DNA of 64,000 nt from Dentipellis sp. KUC8613 (Eukaryota; Basidiomycota; Agaricomycetes; Russulales; Hericiaceae), in NCBI GenBank assembly GCA_002286715.1, contig NSJX01000063.1:1-64000 (forward strand), read 5' to 3'. The notes below the pieces were generated by a model. That model was given only the letters and a program-made list of their open reading frames with translations. It made no database searches and was not told the DNA's origin. This document shows, in pieces, positions 11,413 through 23,325 of the stretch (positions are counted from its first letter, which is position 1; each line of letters starts with the position of its first letter). A program made the position numbers and the translations under genes.

Positions 11413-12235
11413 TTTCACGCGGAATGGTCATCAATTTATATGCAGCATAATCAGCCCATTCAAACAGGACACTAACGTCGTCGTCGCTTCTCCGTCACGC
11501 GTGCGTTCTTTCTTTCCATCAGCTTGAGGGCCATCACCCGCCCTTTAAGGGACGCTTGGTACGGTGTTGAGCCTGCGGGAAGGTTGGAAAGCCTTGGATA
11601 GCGTGCAGAGGGCGATTGACCATGGTGGGTGGGGTTGAAGAATGTCCAAGCACGTCCGGGCCGGCACACGTGAGGTACACGTAGTGGCCGTGCCCGCTGG
11701 CCCCGGGCCGGTCAACATGTTCGCTATCACAGCCTACCTGTGCCCGCGAGATGATCATACTACATCAGGAAATTCGTTTTGCTATGAGCAGGTATGAGCA
11801 GGTATGAGCTGCTCATACTGAGCCCTTTTCGATCGCACATTACCTGCCTTTTCCGGTAGTTCAGCACTTTCTCGTCCAATGGGAGGCCGTCTTTCGGGCA
11901 AAAAGGCCGCCCACCGCATTTGCAATTAGGCTGCTTTACAGATGCTATCGCACACTCGGACAAACATGAACAGATCAGGAACAGAATCCGATGCCTGCGT
12001 CGACAGCAGATGTGATGTTCAAGGCTCGGACAATTATAAGTCGTACACATCCGTCCAGTGGTTGACTTTCCAAGATCCGTGGCATGCGATGCATTGGAGG
12101 ATTCACCATACTGCACCGTGATATGTCAAAGTTTGAAGATGTCCGCCCTCCGCCCACTATAGGTGTTTCCCTGCTATCGAGTCTCGAGATGACAGCCCAA
12201 CAATCCCTCAGACACTTCATGACATTGTGAAAAAC
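11413..12235. other. Spacer between 7TM copies B and C
   Basis: No gene is supported. The stretch contains the TATGAGCAGG repeat and palindrome listed separately and GC-rich GGGCCGG patches near 11660-11715. Confidence 0.5.
11783..11818. promoter_or_regulatory. Three TATGAGCAGG-type repeats ending in a palindrome
   Basis: TATGAGCAGG is repeated in tandem (11783-11812, the third copy ending CTG). The last copy forms GTATGAGC-T-GCTCATAC, a perfect 8-bp inverted repeat (11802-11818). It lies about 420 bases upstream of the ATG of copy C. The arrangement resembles a cluster of factor sites, but no factor can be named. Confidence 0.4.
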
Positions 12236-13580
12236 ATGCCTCTCACTCCCGACCGCGCAGTCCTTGGAGCTCTTTTCGCTGAATGTATTGTGTACGGTGT
12301 GTCATTTCTATATGTTGCAGGTAAATTGCTACTAAAAATCTCCCGCACAGGCGTCTGCGCATCCATGAGTGCCATCACTGTTCTCGTCATCCTAAGAGCC
12401 AGGTCCGAGCAAGCTGTCTCCGCCCATAAGCTGCTCCTATTTGCATTGTTGCTCATGATGCTCCTGGCGACACTGGTTCGTTGGCTCCACTTGTTCTACG
12501 TTGGCATCTTCTCTGAGATGGCAGGCACCGCATTTACCAGCACGTAATCTTGTCCTTTGTATGGGCCTTCGAGGGATTCGTTATGGAGCCCGATTTTCCT
12601 GGGGGGTCACTAATGTACTTCGGTGACATACGCAACCCAATCGTTGTAGCCAAGGATGCTGTTTTACTCGTTCAGACGCTACTGGGTGACAACATCTATG
12701 TGAGTTCATCTTCCGTGGCTCGTAGGGAACATTCATGGTCATATATGATCTCAAGATCTGGCGCTGCTACATAGTATGGGGCCGGCGCAAGCAAATGATC
12801 GTCACTCCTGTTGTGACTATGATAATGGCCTTGAGTATATGCTCATCCATGCGCTAGGAAGCCACCAAATTCTCACAGTGTACTCATAGTATTTACGTGC
12901 ATAGCCGACTTCAATCTAGCGCATATACGGATCAGCGTCTTCGATGAGCCTAGCCGTTGGCTCAAGGGGTTTTGTACCTTCATGCTCGCGACAATCGTGT
13001 ATTGTAACGGTACGCTGTTCATCTGACTGTCACAGTACTCATGGAATCTCGTATCTGACCCAGCCATGCTCGTGATTAGTCGCCATCATTTGGAAAATCT
13101 GGAGGACCAGCAAAAGCAAGAACCGAGCTATCCTCATTGTCATCATCGAAACCGGCGTCATCTACACGGCTAATCTCATTGCATTTCTGGTATTATATAC
13201 AAATGAATCGGCTGCGCTCTACATCACCCTGGACTTGTTTGGTCCGCTTGTGGTATGTGTATAATCTCGCTGTGATCTGTTTCCTTTGCTCATCGAACTC
13301 TATGGACTAGCCCATCGTTTTCTGTCTTATTATCCTCCAGATCAAGTATCATCGTGCCACTGGTAGTGATACCTCGCCTGCGATGACCGCCCCGAATGGA
13401 TCGGCAGTATTCAGCGCAGTGGAGCGTCTCGCGCCCCAGAACCAGAAGAAACATCGTAGTACATCAACAGCGACCGCTCTGTCTAACTCCGATTTCATGC
13501 TCAAACCCACGGAGATTCGCATCGAAATGCCGGAATACGTGGTGAAGCACCATATAAATGTCGGAGAAGCAGAGGTGTAG
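12236..13580 (+). CDS. 7TM family protein, copy C
   Basis: Starts MPLTPDRAVLGALFAECIVYG and follows the family plan: GVCASMSAITVLVIL, AHKLLLFALLLMMLLAT, FEGFVMEPDFPGGS, VQTLLGDNIY, IWRCYIVWGRRKQM, FDEPSRWLKGFC, IIWKIW, IETGVIYTANLIAFLV, LDLFGPLV and PIVFCLIILQIKYH. The tail has PTEIRIEMPEYVV and ends GEAEV. It is the close partner of copy B about 2.2 kb upstream in the same orientation. The exon encoding the fourth and fifth helices is the least conserved part, but no stop breaks it. Expected to be an integral membrane protein; ligand and role unknown. Confidence 0.8.
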
Positions 13581-14265
13581 GACTTTGGGCCCAAGAGAGT
13601 TCTTCAGCATGTTACCTTGTTACCTTGAGTCATTCTAGTCGGTGATGGTCGTAGCTTTCATTGTGGAGAGGTGTGGTCGCTACGCAAGATGAGGACGGAG
13701 AAGTGAGATGGAAGTTTTTGGAAGTGTTGTCGACAGAGGTGAGAGTAGCAATGGCGCTGTTGAATTGTCGAATACATACAACCACAAATCAAGTTTTTTT
13801 GGGCATACATAGCGGCCTGGTCCGCGGTCTGAGTTTGTTGAAGTGCAGAATAGCTCAAGAGAAAAACAATACAGGACCCGACCCGACAACAGCGACCGTC
13901 ACGCATACCGGGATACGCGCTGGAGAGTTGCGGGATCAAGCGCTTCTGACATTTGGATACCGTGACTTGATATGTGTAGGCCTGCCTCACGGGTAGGAAC
14001 CAGACGAGTCGAAGGAAATGGGGGAAAAGATTGTCAACTCGTCGCGGCCGAGCGCTGAAGTGCCGAGACCCTTGGAGAGCCCAGTCTCAGTTGCCGGGCC
14101 GCATTCGCTCTGCCTACGGACAACTCGGACGACCCTCGAGTCGGAACCACCTACATCACCTGGTCATCAAGCTCTGCTATAGGTTCCCTTCAAGCTATTG
14201 CTAGAGTTCGTCTGATAGAAATGAAGGGTATGACTACAAGCATACGATCGGCTTCCATCGCACCA
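13581..14265. other. Spacer between convergent 7TM copies C and D
   Basis: No gene supported. The 3' ends of C (+) and D (-) face each other here. A GC-rich patch near 14045-14160 resembles patches at 6.9 kb and 11.65 kb. Confidence 0.5.
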
Positions 14266-15551
14266 TCATCCTTGATCAGTAGACTCGCTGCCTCCGTGCA
14301 CACCGAAGAACCCGTTCTTCGGCACATCTGCAGCCTCACCTTCGAGGTAATTCTCCGTACTCGTCAGAATGTTGATCTCGACTGGTTGGGCATGCCTTTT
14401 CCGACCCTGAAATGTCTGGCGCACTGCGCCTGTCCAAGGCCTTCTCGGAGCATCAAGGCTAACAACGACCTCGTCGGTGCTATGATACCTGATTTGCAAG
14501 ATGATGAGGCAGAAGACGATTGGCTGCATCGTGTTCAGCGATATGCGAATCTCAATGGAATGTGAATACACATACCACGAAAGGTATGATCAAGTCAAGA
14601 GCGAACCGCTGTCCGGTTGACTTGGTCAAATAAAACACGAGGAACATGATGAGGCTCGAGGTGTAGAAAAGCCCGGCCTCGACGATGACAATGAGTATGT
14701 GGGACCGGTTTCTTCTGTCAATTATCCAGATCCTGTAGACAATAGCAACTGAATATGATATCAGACGAACTGATTTGCTGATACGATAGTCCAGGATGTA
14801 CCGTTGCAGTAGATAGCTGTTCCGAGCAACAGGGTGAAGCCTGATATCACCCAAGCGTTGGACGACCCGAAGACGTCTTCTAGGGAATGAGTGAGGTCCT
14901 TCTCAATGATACATGCGCAAACTGAAAATATGCGGGTATAAGGACGCCGCGCATTCGAACACTCGACCACGTACTGAAACTCGCAAGCAACGTCAACACG
15001 GGAACAAGGATGATTTTTCGGTCCCTGCCCCATATCACATAACAGCGCCAAACCTTGAAATCATTTCAGCACGAAGGATATGCGTCGTAACCAGTAATGA
15101 ATCTCACGTAGACAGTGTCTCCTAGAAGTGTCTGAAAAGGGTACAGCGCGGTCTTGGCGACAAGAACACTGTTGGGCATGTTCGTGAAGTATGCCGATGG
15201 ACCACCAGGGAAGTCGCGCATAACAATGAAGCCGAGGAATGCCTCAGCAAATGACAAAGCAACATGCTAGGATGCTGTTTAGAAACCAATATAGAGCTCG
15301 ATCCGGCGTACTTACCGATGTCGCCAAAATCAACATAAGAAGCAATGTAAGGAGAAGGGTCCCATGCGCTCGTCCACCCTTAGAGTGAGCTTTGACCAAG
15401 ACGAGTGCAGTGACTGAACCCATCGTCACACAAACACCTGGCAGAATGATGTCAGCGTCGCTCGCCTCGAGGCCATGAGACTGAGCGTACCGTACAAGAT
15501 GCATTCAGTGAAAAGGGAACCCAGAATCACTCGGTCGAGAGAAAGCGGCAT
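14266..15551 (-). CDS. 7TM family protein, copy D
   Basis: Starts MPLSLDRVILGSLFTECILYG. Then VCVTMGSVTALVLVKA with LLMLILATS, FPGGPSAYF, FQTLLGDTVY, VWRCYVIWGRDRK, CACIIEKDLTHS, IVYRIW, EAGLFYTSSLIMFLV, LDLIIPFV and PIVFCLIILQIRYH. The tail carries QPVEINILTST, the same 11 residues as copy A, and ends in a Gly/Ser/acidic stretch. Introns are 50-80 bases with GT..AG ends and no reading-frame break was found. A and D are therefore sister copies although B and C lie between them. Function unknown. Confidence 0.8.
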
Positions 15552-16044
15552 TTGTTCGGGTAGGCGTCGATAAACCAACGTATAAGGGACACTGGGACTT
15601 CTCTTATAGCTGCGAACGGAGGCCGGGAGGTAGGATAGTCTACGGAATCTGGGGCTGCAGTGTCATGGTCTGTTCAATTAAACGCGGTTGTTAGAAGTGT
15701 TCTTGCAGAATGGGGATGTGTATGCGATGCCTTATGTCGATGCAGAGATATCAGTGGCCCCGATTTCGTGATGAAGCTGTCGTACGAAGACAGACCAACG
15801 ATTCAACAGAGATGGTAGATTGCACACCGTATATATAGTCAACAACGCAACCCACAGGTAACATCTGATAAATCTGTCAAATCAGCCTCGAAGTTTGTTT
15901 CACATGGGCGCCAAGATACGCACGGGTCAATGCGGCAGACGGCGACAATTCAACACTGAGATACACCCTTGCCAAGGTTGCTCAAAGGTTCTCATAGAAA
16001 CAACCGCACTTGTACCTGTGCCTATAAAAGGCACCACATTGTTA
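15552..16044. other. Spacer between 7TM copies D and E
   Basis: Upstream region of D and downstream region of E, both on the minus strand. No gene or clear element is seen. Confidence 0.5.
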
Positions 16045-17413
16045 TCAGAAAGGCAGACTCGGAGGCGCACTGTTATGTACAGAATCATTGAGGTGCGGGA
16101 AGTTTTTGTTCCGCGAATTCTGTCCCTCCTGCTCCAGATAGTGCACCGTTGTTCCGGACATATCAATACTAACTTCTATGGGTCGTGTTTCTGATTTCGA
16201 GACTGCGGAGGTATTGATATATTGGTTCTTCTGTCGTTGGAATACTCGGAGTACTGTATCCCAGCGCGTCGCTGGATGCGCTTCGTCCAAATCGTCCACG
16301 AAATGCACGACTTTGTCGGTCTGATGATACTTGATTTGCAATATAATGAGGCAGAACACCACGGGCTGGAGATCGTTAAATGAGCGCCGACGGGTGAAAT
16401 CGATGAGGCTGTAGAGCACATACCACGAGCGGAGTGATCAAGTCCGTAACAATGTACTGAGCGTTCGACCCCTCAAGGTACAAGCCCATGGAAACGGCAA
16501 GGCTAGCGGTATATAGAGTACTGGTCTCGATGATGACGATGACCACATATATGAGTTGACCCCCCGGAGCACCGAAATAGCCAGCAGTCCAGAATCTCCA
16601 CACGATAGCAGCTGTTCATAACATGAGACGCTCTCTCGCTGGCGGCATGAGAAGATCTGGAAGGAGCGCACCATTGCAGTAGGTGATTGTTACGAACATC
16701 AGGGCATAAGATGCTGTACTCGGCCCCAGATAGATCCCGCCAGCTTTAAGAGCTAGATCGATTTCGACCATACAAGCGCACGCTAAAACTATGGTTGAGA
16801 AGTGAACCGATCCTAGAGCTGACAGTCGTACCTGCACCCGATATGAAGGTTACGGCTGGAAGAATTGTAACCTTCATTTTCTTGCCACATATCACGTAGC
16901 AGCGCCAGATCTGGACAAAATCTTTGAGCGTGAGCTTGCATCACTGAAAAGTGAATAAGAGTACATTAATACCGTCGCCAACCAGCGTCTGAATAACGAG
17001 TATGCCATTCCTGACCATGAAGACCCAATCGAAGGTGACTTCGAAGTAGGCCGATGGGTCATCGTCGGGGTGCTTGTTTCTGGCAGCCAAGCCTCTACTA
17101 ACCCTCAGGGAAGACAGGACGACGTGCTGGTATACGATAAGCGAATCATATAGAGCAAACAGTAAAATTTGAATACACCCGTCGCCAAGACCAACATGGA
17201 GAAGAGCACCCAAAGAAGCCGCTTGTGTACTCGCGTGATGCCAGAGTTGGCTTTCAGAAAGAATGCAGCCGTCGCGATGCCCATCGCCACGCAGATACCT
17301 ATACGGAGACATCAGGCCAGCTCCGTTCACGGGAAAAGGCGACGTAACGTACCATACACGACGCATTCGACAAATAAAGCCGCAAGAACTGCTTGACCAA
17401 GAGCTAGCGCCAT
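16045..17413 (-). CDS. 7TM family protein, copy E
   Basis: Starts MALALGQAVLAALFVECVVYG, with the usual LDRA altered to LGQA. Then ICVAMGIATAAFFLKA, VHKRLLWVLFSMLVLAT, a divergent loop (ARNKHPDDDPSAYF), IQTLVGDGIN, IWRCYVICGKKMKV, IVWRFW, IETSTLYTASLAV, SNAQYIVTDLITPLV and PVVFCLIILQIKYH. The tail carries RPIEVSIDMS and is longer than in its neighbours. The ICGKK loop, HKRLL loop and IETS..YT helix 6 are closest to copies H and I on the far side of the window. E is the most divergent member of the left arm. All exon joints keep frame, so it appears intact. Confidence 0.75.
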
Positions 17414-18731
17414 TGCGAGTAACCTTCTTGGACTGGTGCCGCGGGGAAGGAATTGGAGTCTCGGAGTCTAGAGACATTTCTTTTTATCCTATTTCGATTT
17501 TGTTTCGAGAACGGTGGTATCACACAGGAGGTCGACACTCCGAGCGGAGCGAGCTGTATGTAAAGCCATGTTAGTTGTCAGTGCCCATACAAAAATCAAA
17601 ATACCCACCTTCATGGGAATCTCATGCCCACAGTGACACCGTCGCGACGCAAGGTGCAGCCGATGAGCTCCTCACATCCTGACGAGCGTGAGAAATGTCC
17701 GCGACGCGTACGGGCCGCGGAACTGAGTCCCTGAGACGTGCGGATTCGACAAAGAATCTTAGACGCGGGACAGCGCCCCCTACGAGCGCGGTCGCCGGAT
17801 GAGTATCTGCGTCTTCCATCCAGGATTGAGAGACTCACGTCGGCATCGGGCGTAAAGAGGCTAGGGCCAGGCAGTACACTGATCCGGCTACGCAGAAGGA
17901 ACGAGGGACTCCGTGATACGAACTCCGTCCCAGGCGTGGACATTGGCGACAGTATCCAAGTTATAATTTGCGCCTTAACCAGGGAAGCCGTCTCCGGCGA
18001 ACAATGGCGAACAATGTGTGCGTTGTCCACTTGTCCGAGTCGGCACTAGATCCCCGTACCTGCGAGATGATGCAGCATCGACTCGGTCAACAGAAAATAG
18101 ATTACCTCCATATAGGGTCACACGGAGTGCAAGGCATAAATGTCGGGCGAGGGACCCGTGGCAGCTTGCGCCCGGTAAGTTCACCGTAACTGGGCATCGC
18201 GCCTCGATATAGGCTGTGGAAGTGAAACGACACGCCAGCGTCCGGTGATAAATAGCCGCTCAGGGACTGTCCTGCTTTGAGATCCCGGAATGGCGAGCAG
18301 GATGCGTTGTTGTGATATGTAAGATCAAGAGAACGGCGACTTGCGACCGTGCTACACTGAGCTGTCTACCTGAGTTCATCAGTAAATGACAAACAGAAAG
18401 AATAGAGAACGTACAGCATACCCCTCAACAGAGTCAACTGCGCGATGACTCGGCAGCGTCAATGTCACATGCACATAGCCCCCTCGCGAGCCTTATCTTA
18501 GATCGGAGGGCATCCTTGACTCTGACCGAACAGATATAGACGCCTTCTTAACACTGGGGATATTTCGCCAGGAGACGATGAACAGGGAAAAGTGCGCAGA
18601 GTAGAAGACACACGGCCCAGGTCCACTGGCATGCTTTGAATTCCGTCTAAAAGGTCGTCATGCAATTAACAATACATCGACAGTCTGTAGCTTGTCAATA
18701 AAGATAGATAAAAAAGACGTAGCCGCTTCAT
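17414..18731. other. No supported gene
   Basis: 1.3 kb between 7TM copies E and F (both minus). A few frames of 60-140 codons overlap each other on both strands and show no family signature. Confidence 0.5.
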
Positions 18732-20098
18732 TCACACATCACTACCAGACTCCCCCACCGACTCCAGCTCGCCGTGCTTTTTCGTCTCCATAAACGTCTC
18801 AGCGCGCGCCAGCTCGAACCGGCGCTCCATATTCGTGGAAATTTCGATTTCGACGGGCACCATGGGCAGCGCGGGAGTAGGCATATTTCCGTGGCGTCTA
18901 CGTTTACTGTACGCCATCTTGCTCCACAGGGTGTCGCGGAGTGTGCCCCAGGATGTTCCTTGTCTTGGGCTGTTGATGAAGCTTGCGTCGTGGTCGATGG
19001 TGCGGCGGTATTTGACTTGCAGGATGATGAGGCAGAATGCGATGGGCTAGAGTGTGTGAGATGAGATATGGGATATGGGCATGGGATACACGTACAACGT
19101 GGGGAGTGACGATGTCCAAAGCAATGTAATTCCCGTTCGAGTTGACCCAGTGCGTTATCAGGAACGCGATGAGATTGGAGGTATATGGGATTCCGGTCTC
19201 GATGAGGATGATGAGGGTAACCCGATGTCGACTGCTTCCGATACTCCAGACTCTCCAGATGATGGCAACTGGAGGGGAAGTCAGAACGAGAATCTCGCCC
19301 ACCTGTCTAGCAAAAAAAAAAAAGAGTACGCACTGTTGCAGTAGACGACCACTACGGGCATGAGTCCAAGGAATGCATTGACCCAACGATCGGCTGTGCC
19401 GGGTATTACGCCGGCGGCCGAGTGCACCATGGTGCTGTACTCAATCATGCAGACTGAAAATGCAATCTGCATTTAGTATACAGCAATCTCCGCATAAAGA
19501 GCTGCGCACCAAGACCGGCGACCATGGTCAATATAGGCACCACAAGGACTACCTTCCGCTTGCCCCATACCACGTAGCAGCGCCACATCTAGACGGTGCA
19601 GATGAGCATAGATCTTGAGCATCGATCGCAAACTCACATAGACGATATCTCCTAGTAATGTTTGGACGAGGAATATGTTATCCTTGGCGAGGAGGAGAGA
19701 ACTGTCTCCGTCCCAAAAGCGTGTGTACATGCTACCGGAGGGATCGCGTTGCGAGATGAAGCCATTGATTACTAGAACAAGCGATAATATGACATGCTGC
19801 AGCACATCTCAGCAGATCAGTAACGCGGAGCGAAGTAGAATGTGGGGCTGACGTACCACCGTCGCCAGAAGCACCATAAGCAACAACGCGAAAAGAAGCG
19901 GCTTCCACGCCATCGTGCCCTCTGCTCTGGTCCTCAGGACAACGAGAGTAGTGACTGCACTCATGGTCAAACAGATGCCTGGCGCCCGGTCGAATATTTG
20001 ATTTTAGGCGTATCACTTCGAGAAAATCAGGACATACCATACATGATAGACTCGGCGAAGATGGCCCCAAGAACCGCGCGTCCTAGAGCAAGCGGCAT
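18732..20098 (-). CDS. 7TM family protein, copy F
   Basis: Starts MPLALGRAVLGAIFAESIMYG. Then ICLTMSAVTTLVVLRTRAEG with MAWKPLLFALLLMVLLATV, VQTLLGDIVY, MWRCYVVWGKRK, CMIEYSTMVHSAAGV, IIWRVW, IETGIPYTSNLIAFLI, SNGNYIALDIVTPHV and PIAFCLIILQVKYRR. The tail carries VPVEIEISTNMER and ends GESGSDV. The TRAE..AW.PLL loop, GIPYT helix 6 and TPHV helix 7 are shared only with copy G, 36 kb away. F is the member nearest to the conserved gene block on this side. The frame is intact through seven exons. Membrane protein of unknown function. Confidence 0.8.
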
Positions 20099-21381
20099 TT
20101 TGGGCAACGCGCAGTCTACTCAGTGATGTTGGACAACGCGCCGTGTCGCTCTTAAGACCTGAAGAGACGCCATGATTGTGGTGTAACGTCTTGTCGAAGA
20201 GAGTTTGAGGAAAACGGAACATGGAATGGGAGCTGTACAAACTGCGTGCTGATGGGCGCGGTACTTGCTGTTGGCATCATAAGGAACAGAGCAAGAGGTC
20301 TAAGAATGAACTCTGCATCACGGTGGCGCTCTGCGGCTGGCGAGCAGTTCCTTGATTGCGAGTAAGCGACGGCTATGGTGTCCTTTGACATGCTGTCCTG
20401 CGCAATTTCCAGACTGCCATGGGCTGTTATTAGTAGTGGGACCAAAGGAAATATGACATCTACGCTCCCGTCTTCCTGTATCTCATATAGTTATACAGAA
20501 ATCACGACGGTAATGCGGGACAGACAGCTTACTTAGAGCATATCGCAGCAAGGTCACAGCTTGATCCGAAGACGCAAGGGCGTCTGCGGACTGTTGGATG
20601 GAGCTGACGTAGCACCGACGGCATACAACGTCCTGAAAGGATGTCTCTTTGATCAGCGATCAAAGCTGTGAATGACGTTGCACAATCAGTTTCGAGACTC
20701 ATTGTATAGAAAAAGGGACCGTCAAGCACCTATGACTGCGACTGTGCTATTTATGCACATTTTGATGCTGGCGTTCAAGGGCACGCGGCACACACATCCT
20801 GATACACAGAGACATTCTGGCGCTACGGCGAGGGACTTCCGTCGACATCTCATAAGCCCCATCAGCAGACCGTGTCGGTCATTGCCTTCAGGAGCCGACG
20901 ACGCGACGGGGCTCTGAGGTTAGAGAACTTGAAGAACAGGATCAAGCACACGGAACGTCGGGTCAAAGGTTACGCTAGAGGTTTGATCAGATATAAACGA
21001 CCCCAGGAGCCCAGGAACAAGTCACATACCCATTGAAGTCGTACTACAAAAATATCGGGGGCCTGACTATGGCACGACCACAGGTTCGACCTGGAAGATT
21101 ATCGCTCAATCGAAGATAGAGAAGACGGCATACCTCATATCCATTCACAGTAAGGGCCTTCTTGATAAATCAAGGATACATAGAGCGCAAAAGATGGAAT
21201 TGAGAGCACACCAGTGGACGCGGCCGGAAAGAACAAGTTTGGTCGACGCGACGCGAGCCACCCACTGAAAGCCTCCGCGTTACGCTGACTAATCTAGAAC
21301 TCCCCTTCAGTTCGCGAAGTCGCCGAGGGCTACGACTCTCTCGCCCTACAATACCACTACTATCATTACAGCCACTATGAG
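20099..21381. other. No supported gene
   Basis: Divergent intergenic region between 7TM copy F (-) and the ATG14-type gene (+). Short frames only, no repeat or RNA recognised. Confidence 0.5.
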
Positions 21382-22957
21382 ATGGACTGTCCCAATTGCG
21401 ACTTGAAGCAGCGCCATTTCTACTGCGAAAATTGTCTACGAACACAGTACGTCGGCTTGCCCTCAGTTGATGAGCAAGCGGATTCATGGAGCCCGACGTG
21501 CACACGCGTAGCCTACGCGACTTTCGTTTACAGATACAACATGTTACCGCAGACCGCGACGAGCAGGTCCAGCGTGCCAATGCCGCGCTCGATGGTGTCC
21601 AAGCGTCGCGTATGCGCAGGGCCGATATGGCACACGGGCAGGAACGGCTCGAAGAGATCCAGACTGCACTTGCTAAGCTGCGGAAGGATAACGAGAAAGG
21701 TAAGCCACCTCAGCCGTTCTCCGGCTTCCTTCATGACAATACTGACGAGGCGAATAGCTCGACAGCGCCTCCGTTCGTTACGCGAATCCCTGGCGACGAG
21801 ACGTCGGACGCTCTCTCAAGCCAAATTGTTGCCCTCCGCCCCGGCCGACGCGCTCGTCTCGCGTGAACTTTCGCAACTCGCGGTGCGCGCCGATACCATC
21901 GCAAGAGCACGCGGAGGACTGGTTGCCGAGCTCGTCGAGGTGTTCAACATCGTCGAGGTAGGCGGACGGCCGCCTATCGGAGGAAAGGCCGGTACCAAGG
22001 GCGAGTGGACCATCGGAGACCTCGTGCTTCCCGTGCCAGGGGACATTCGACGTATGTTCTATCCATTCTCTCCGAACCACGTAGCCCTGCCTTGGCGTCA
22101 AATGCTGAATTGCGTGTATACGCAGGGTATCCGCCAGACCACATCAACGCAGTGATCACACATACTATCCACTTCCTCGGACTACTCACCTTCTACCTCG
22201 GGATCAAAATCCCGTTCGAGATATCCTGGAGTGGAGGCAAACTCGGGGTCGGGCAGCCCTGGATTCGCTCCATCAAGGGCACCGAAGCCGGGAGCTGGGC
22301 GAAGTGCGCCGCCTCTCCACTCCTTACCCTTCGCCTCACTGACCGCTTGCTGCATCGACAGATGGACATCGAAGCACTGCCTGCACGTCTCCTCTGCATC
22401 TCTTCCCGCGCCTTCGGGCGCTTCGAACGGGACTCCTGCCCCCATTCCCACCACACCATCACTATCGCAATCGACATCCACCTCGGACTCCGTCATCGAG
22501 GCTCCCGCCCCCGCGGCACCGCAATCCTCGTTCACAACTGCCTACGCCATGCTCCTCTTCGACGTCTGCTACCTCGCATACACGCAGGCAGTCGACATCC
22601 CGCTCTCCCAGGCAGGCGAAGTGCTAAGCAACCTCTGGGCGGTCTGCTGCAGCGCCGAGCTCGGGCGGTCCGTCTCTCCCCTCCCTCTCCTCATCCATTT
22701 GCACTGACCCGAATACAATACACAGCCGCTCGCACCAGACCTACCCCCTGCTCCCGCCGCCCACTCCGCCCTCCTTCCCACTCGACTTCGCCCAGCTCCT
22801 GCAGGCGACCGCGGCGACGCCCACCTCGCGCGGCTCGCGCCCGACGCGCCCGAAGACGCGCCGCCCGTCGCATGCGGCGAGTAAGCTGCCCGAGCGGGAA
22901 CGCGCGATACCCGAGGAGGAGGAGTGGGATTTGGTCGATGATGCGCATGAGCCGTAG
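21382..22957 (+). CDS. ATG14: ATG14/UVRAG-type subunit of the autophagy PI3-kinase complex
   Basis: My six-exon model (21382-21446, 21512-21699, 21758-22051, 22126-22303, 22362-22667, 22726-22957) gives 420 residues. The N terminus has paired CxxC motifs (MDCPNCDLKQRHFYCENCL), then a coiled coil (about residues 25-135). Next is the conserved core with FNIVEVGG, WTIGDLVLPVPGD, HTIHFLGLLTFYLGIKIPFEI and GKLGVG..W. After a Ser/Pro-rich loop comes YAMLLFDVCYLAYTQ..DIPLSQAGEVLSNLWAVCCSAELG, and the end is acidic. This is the Atg14/UVRAG family layout. The cysteine pairs favour Atg14, the subunit that directs the Vps34-Vps15-Atg6 lipid kinase to the autophagosome initiation site. A Vps38/UVRAG role is the alternative. 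Convergent with the P450 gene. Confidence 0.85.
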
Positions 22958-23325
22958 CCGCGCGCTTAGTGCTATAAGTACTCAAATATCGGCAGCGTTA
23001 GCGCTGGTACCGGTGTCGATTTGTCCGCTTTCGTTCTGCGTCGCTCTCGCTCGCTCGCTCGCTGTGCATAGAGGATCGCATCGGGACTGTTCACGTATGC
23101 TTCGTGCTTCGTGCTTCATGATAGGAAATGGATTGTAGCAGTATTATTGTATCTACTATTATACAGCTTGCTCGTGTATAGTCTAGTAAATAGATCGTCA
23201 TCGCTCGGAACAAACATATTTAGTTGTGAGTGTGGTGAGTGTGGTGGTGCTACAGATTCTAGCGTCTTATCTATCGTGTCAATGTTTATCAATTATACAG
23301 CTGTTGGGTTGCGATTGAGGGTGCT
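22958..23325. other. Convergent 3' intergenic region
   Basis: 368 bases between the stop codons of the ATG14-type gene (+) and the P450 gene (-). AT-richer than its flanks and must hold both 3' ends. No gene. Confidence 0.6.

Noticed and set aside
21447..21511. Intergenic start at ATG 21487 for the ATG14-type gene
   Set aside because: The upstream exon at 21382 supplies both CxxC pairs and joins in phase across a GT..AG intron of 65 bases.
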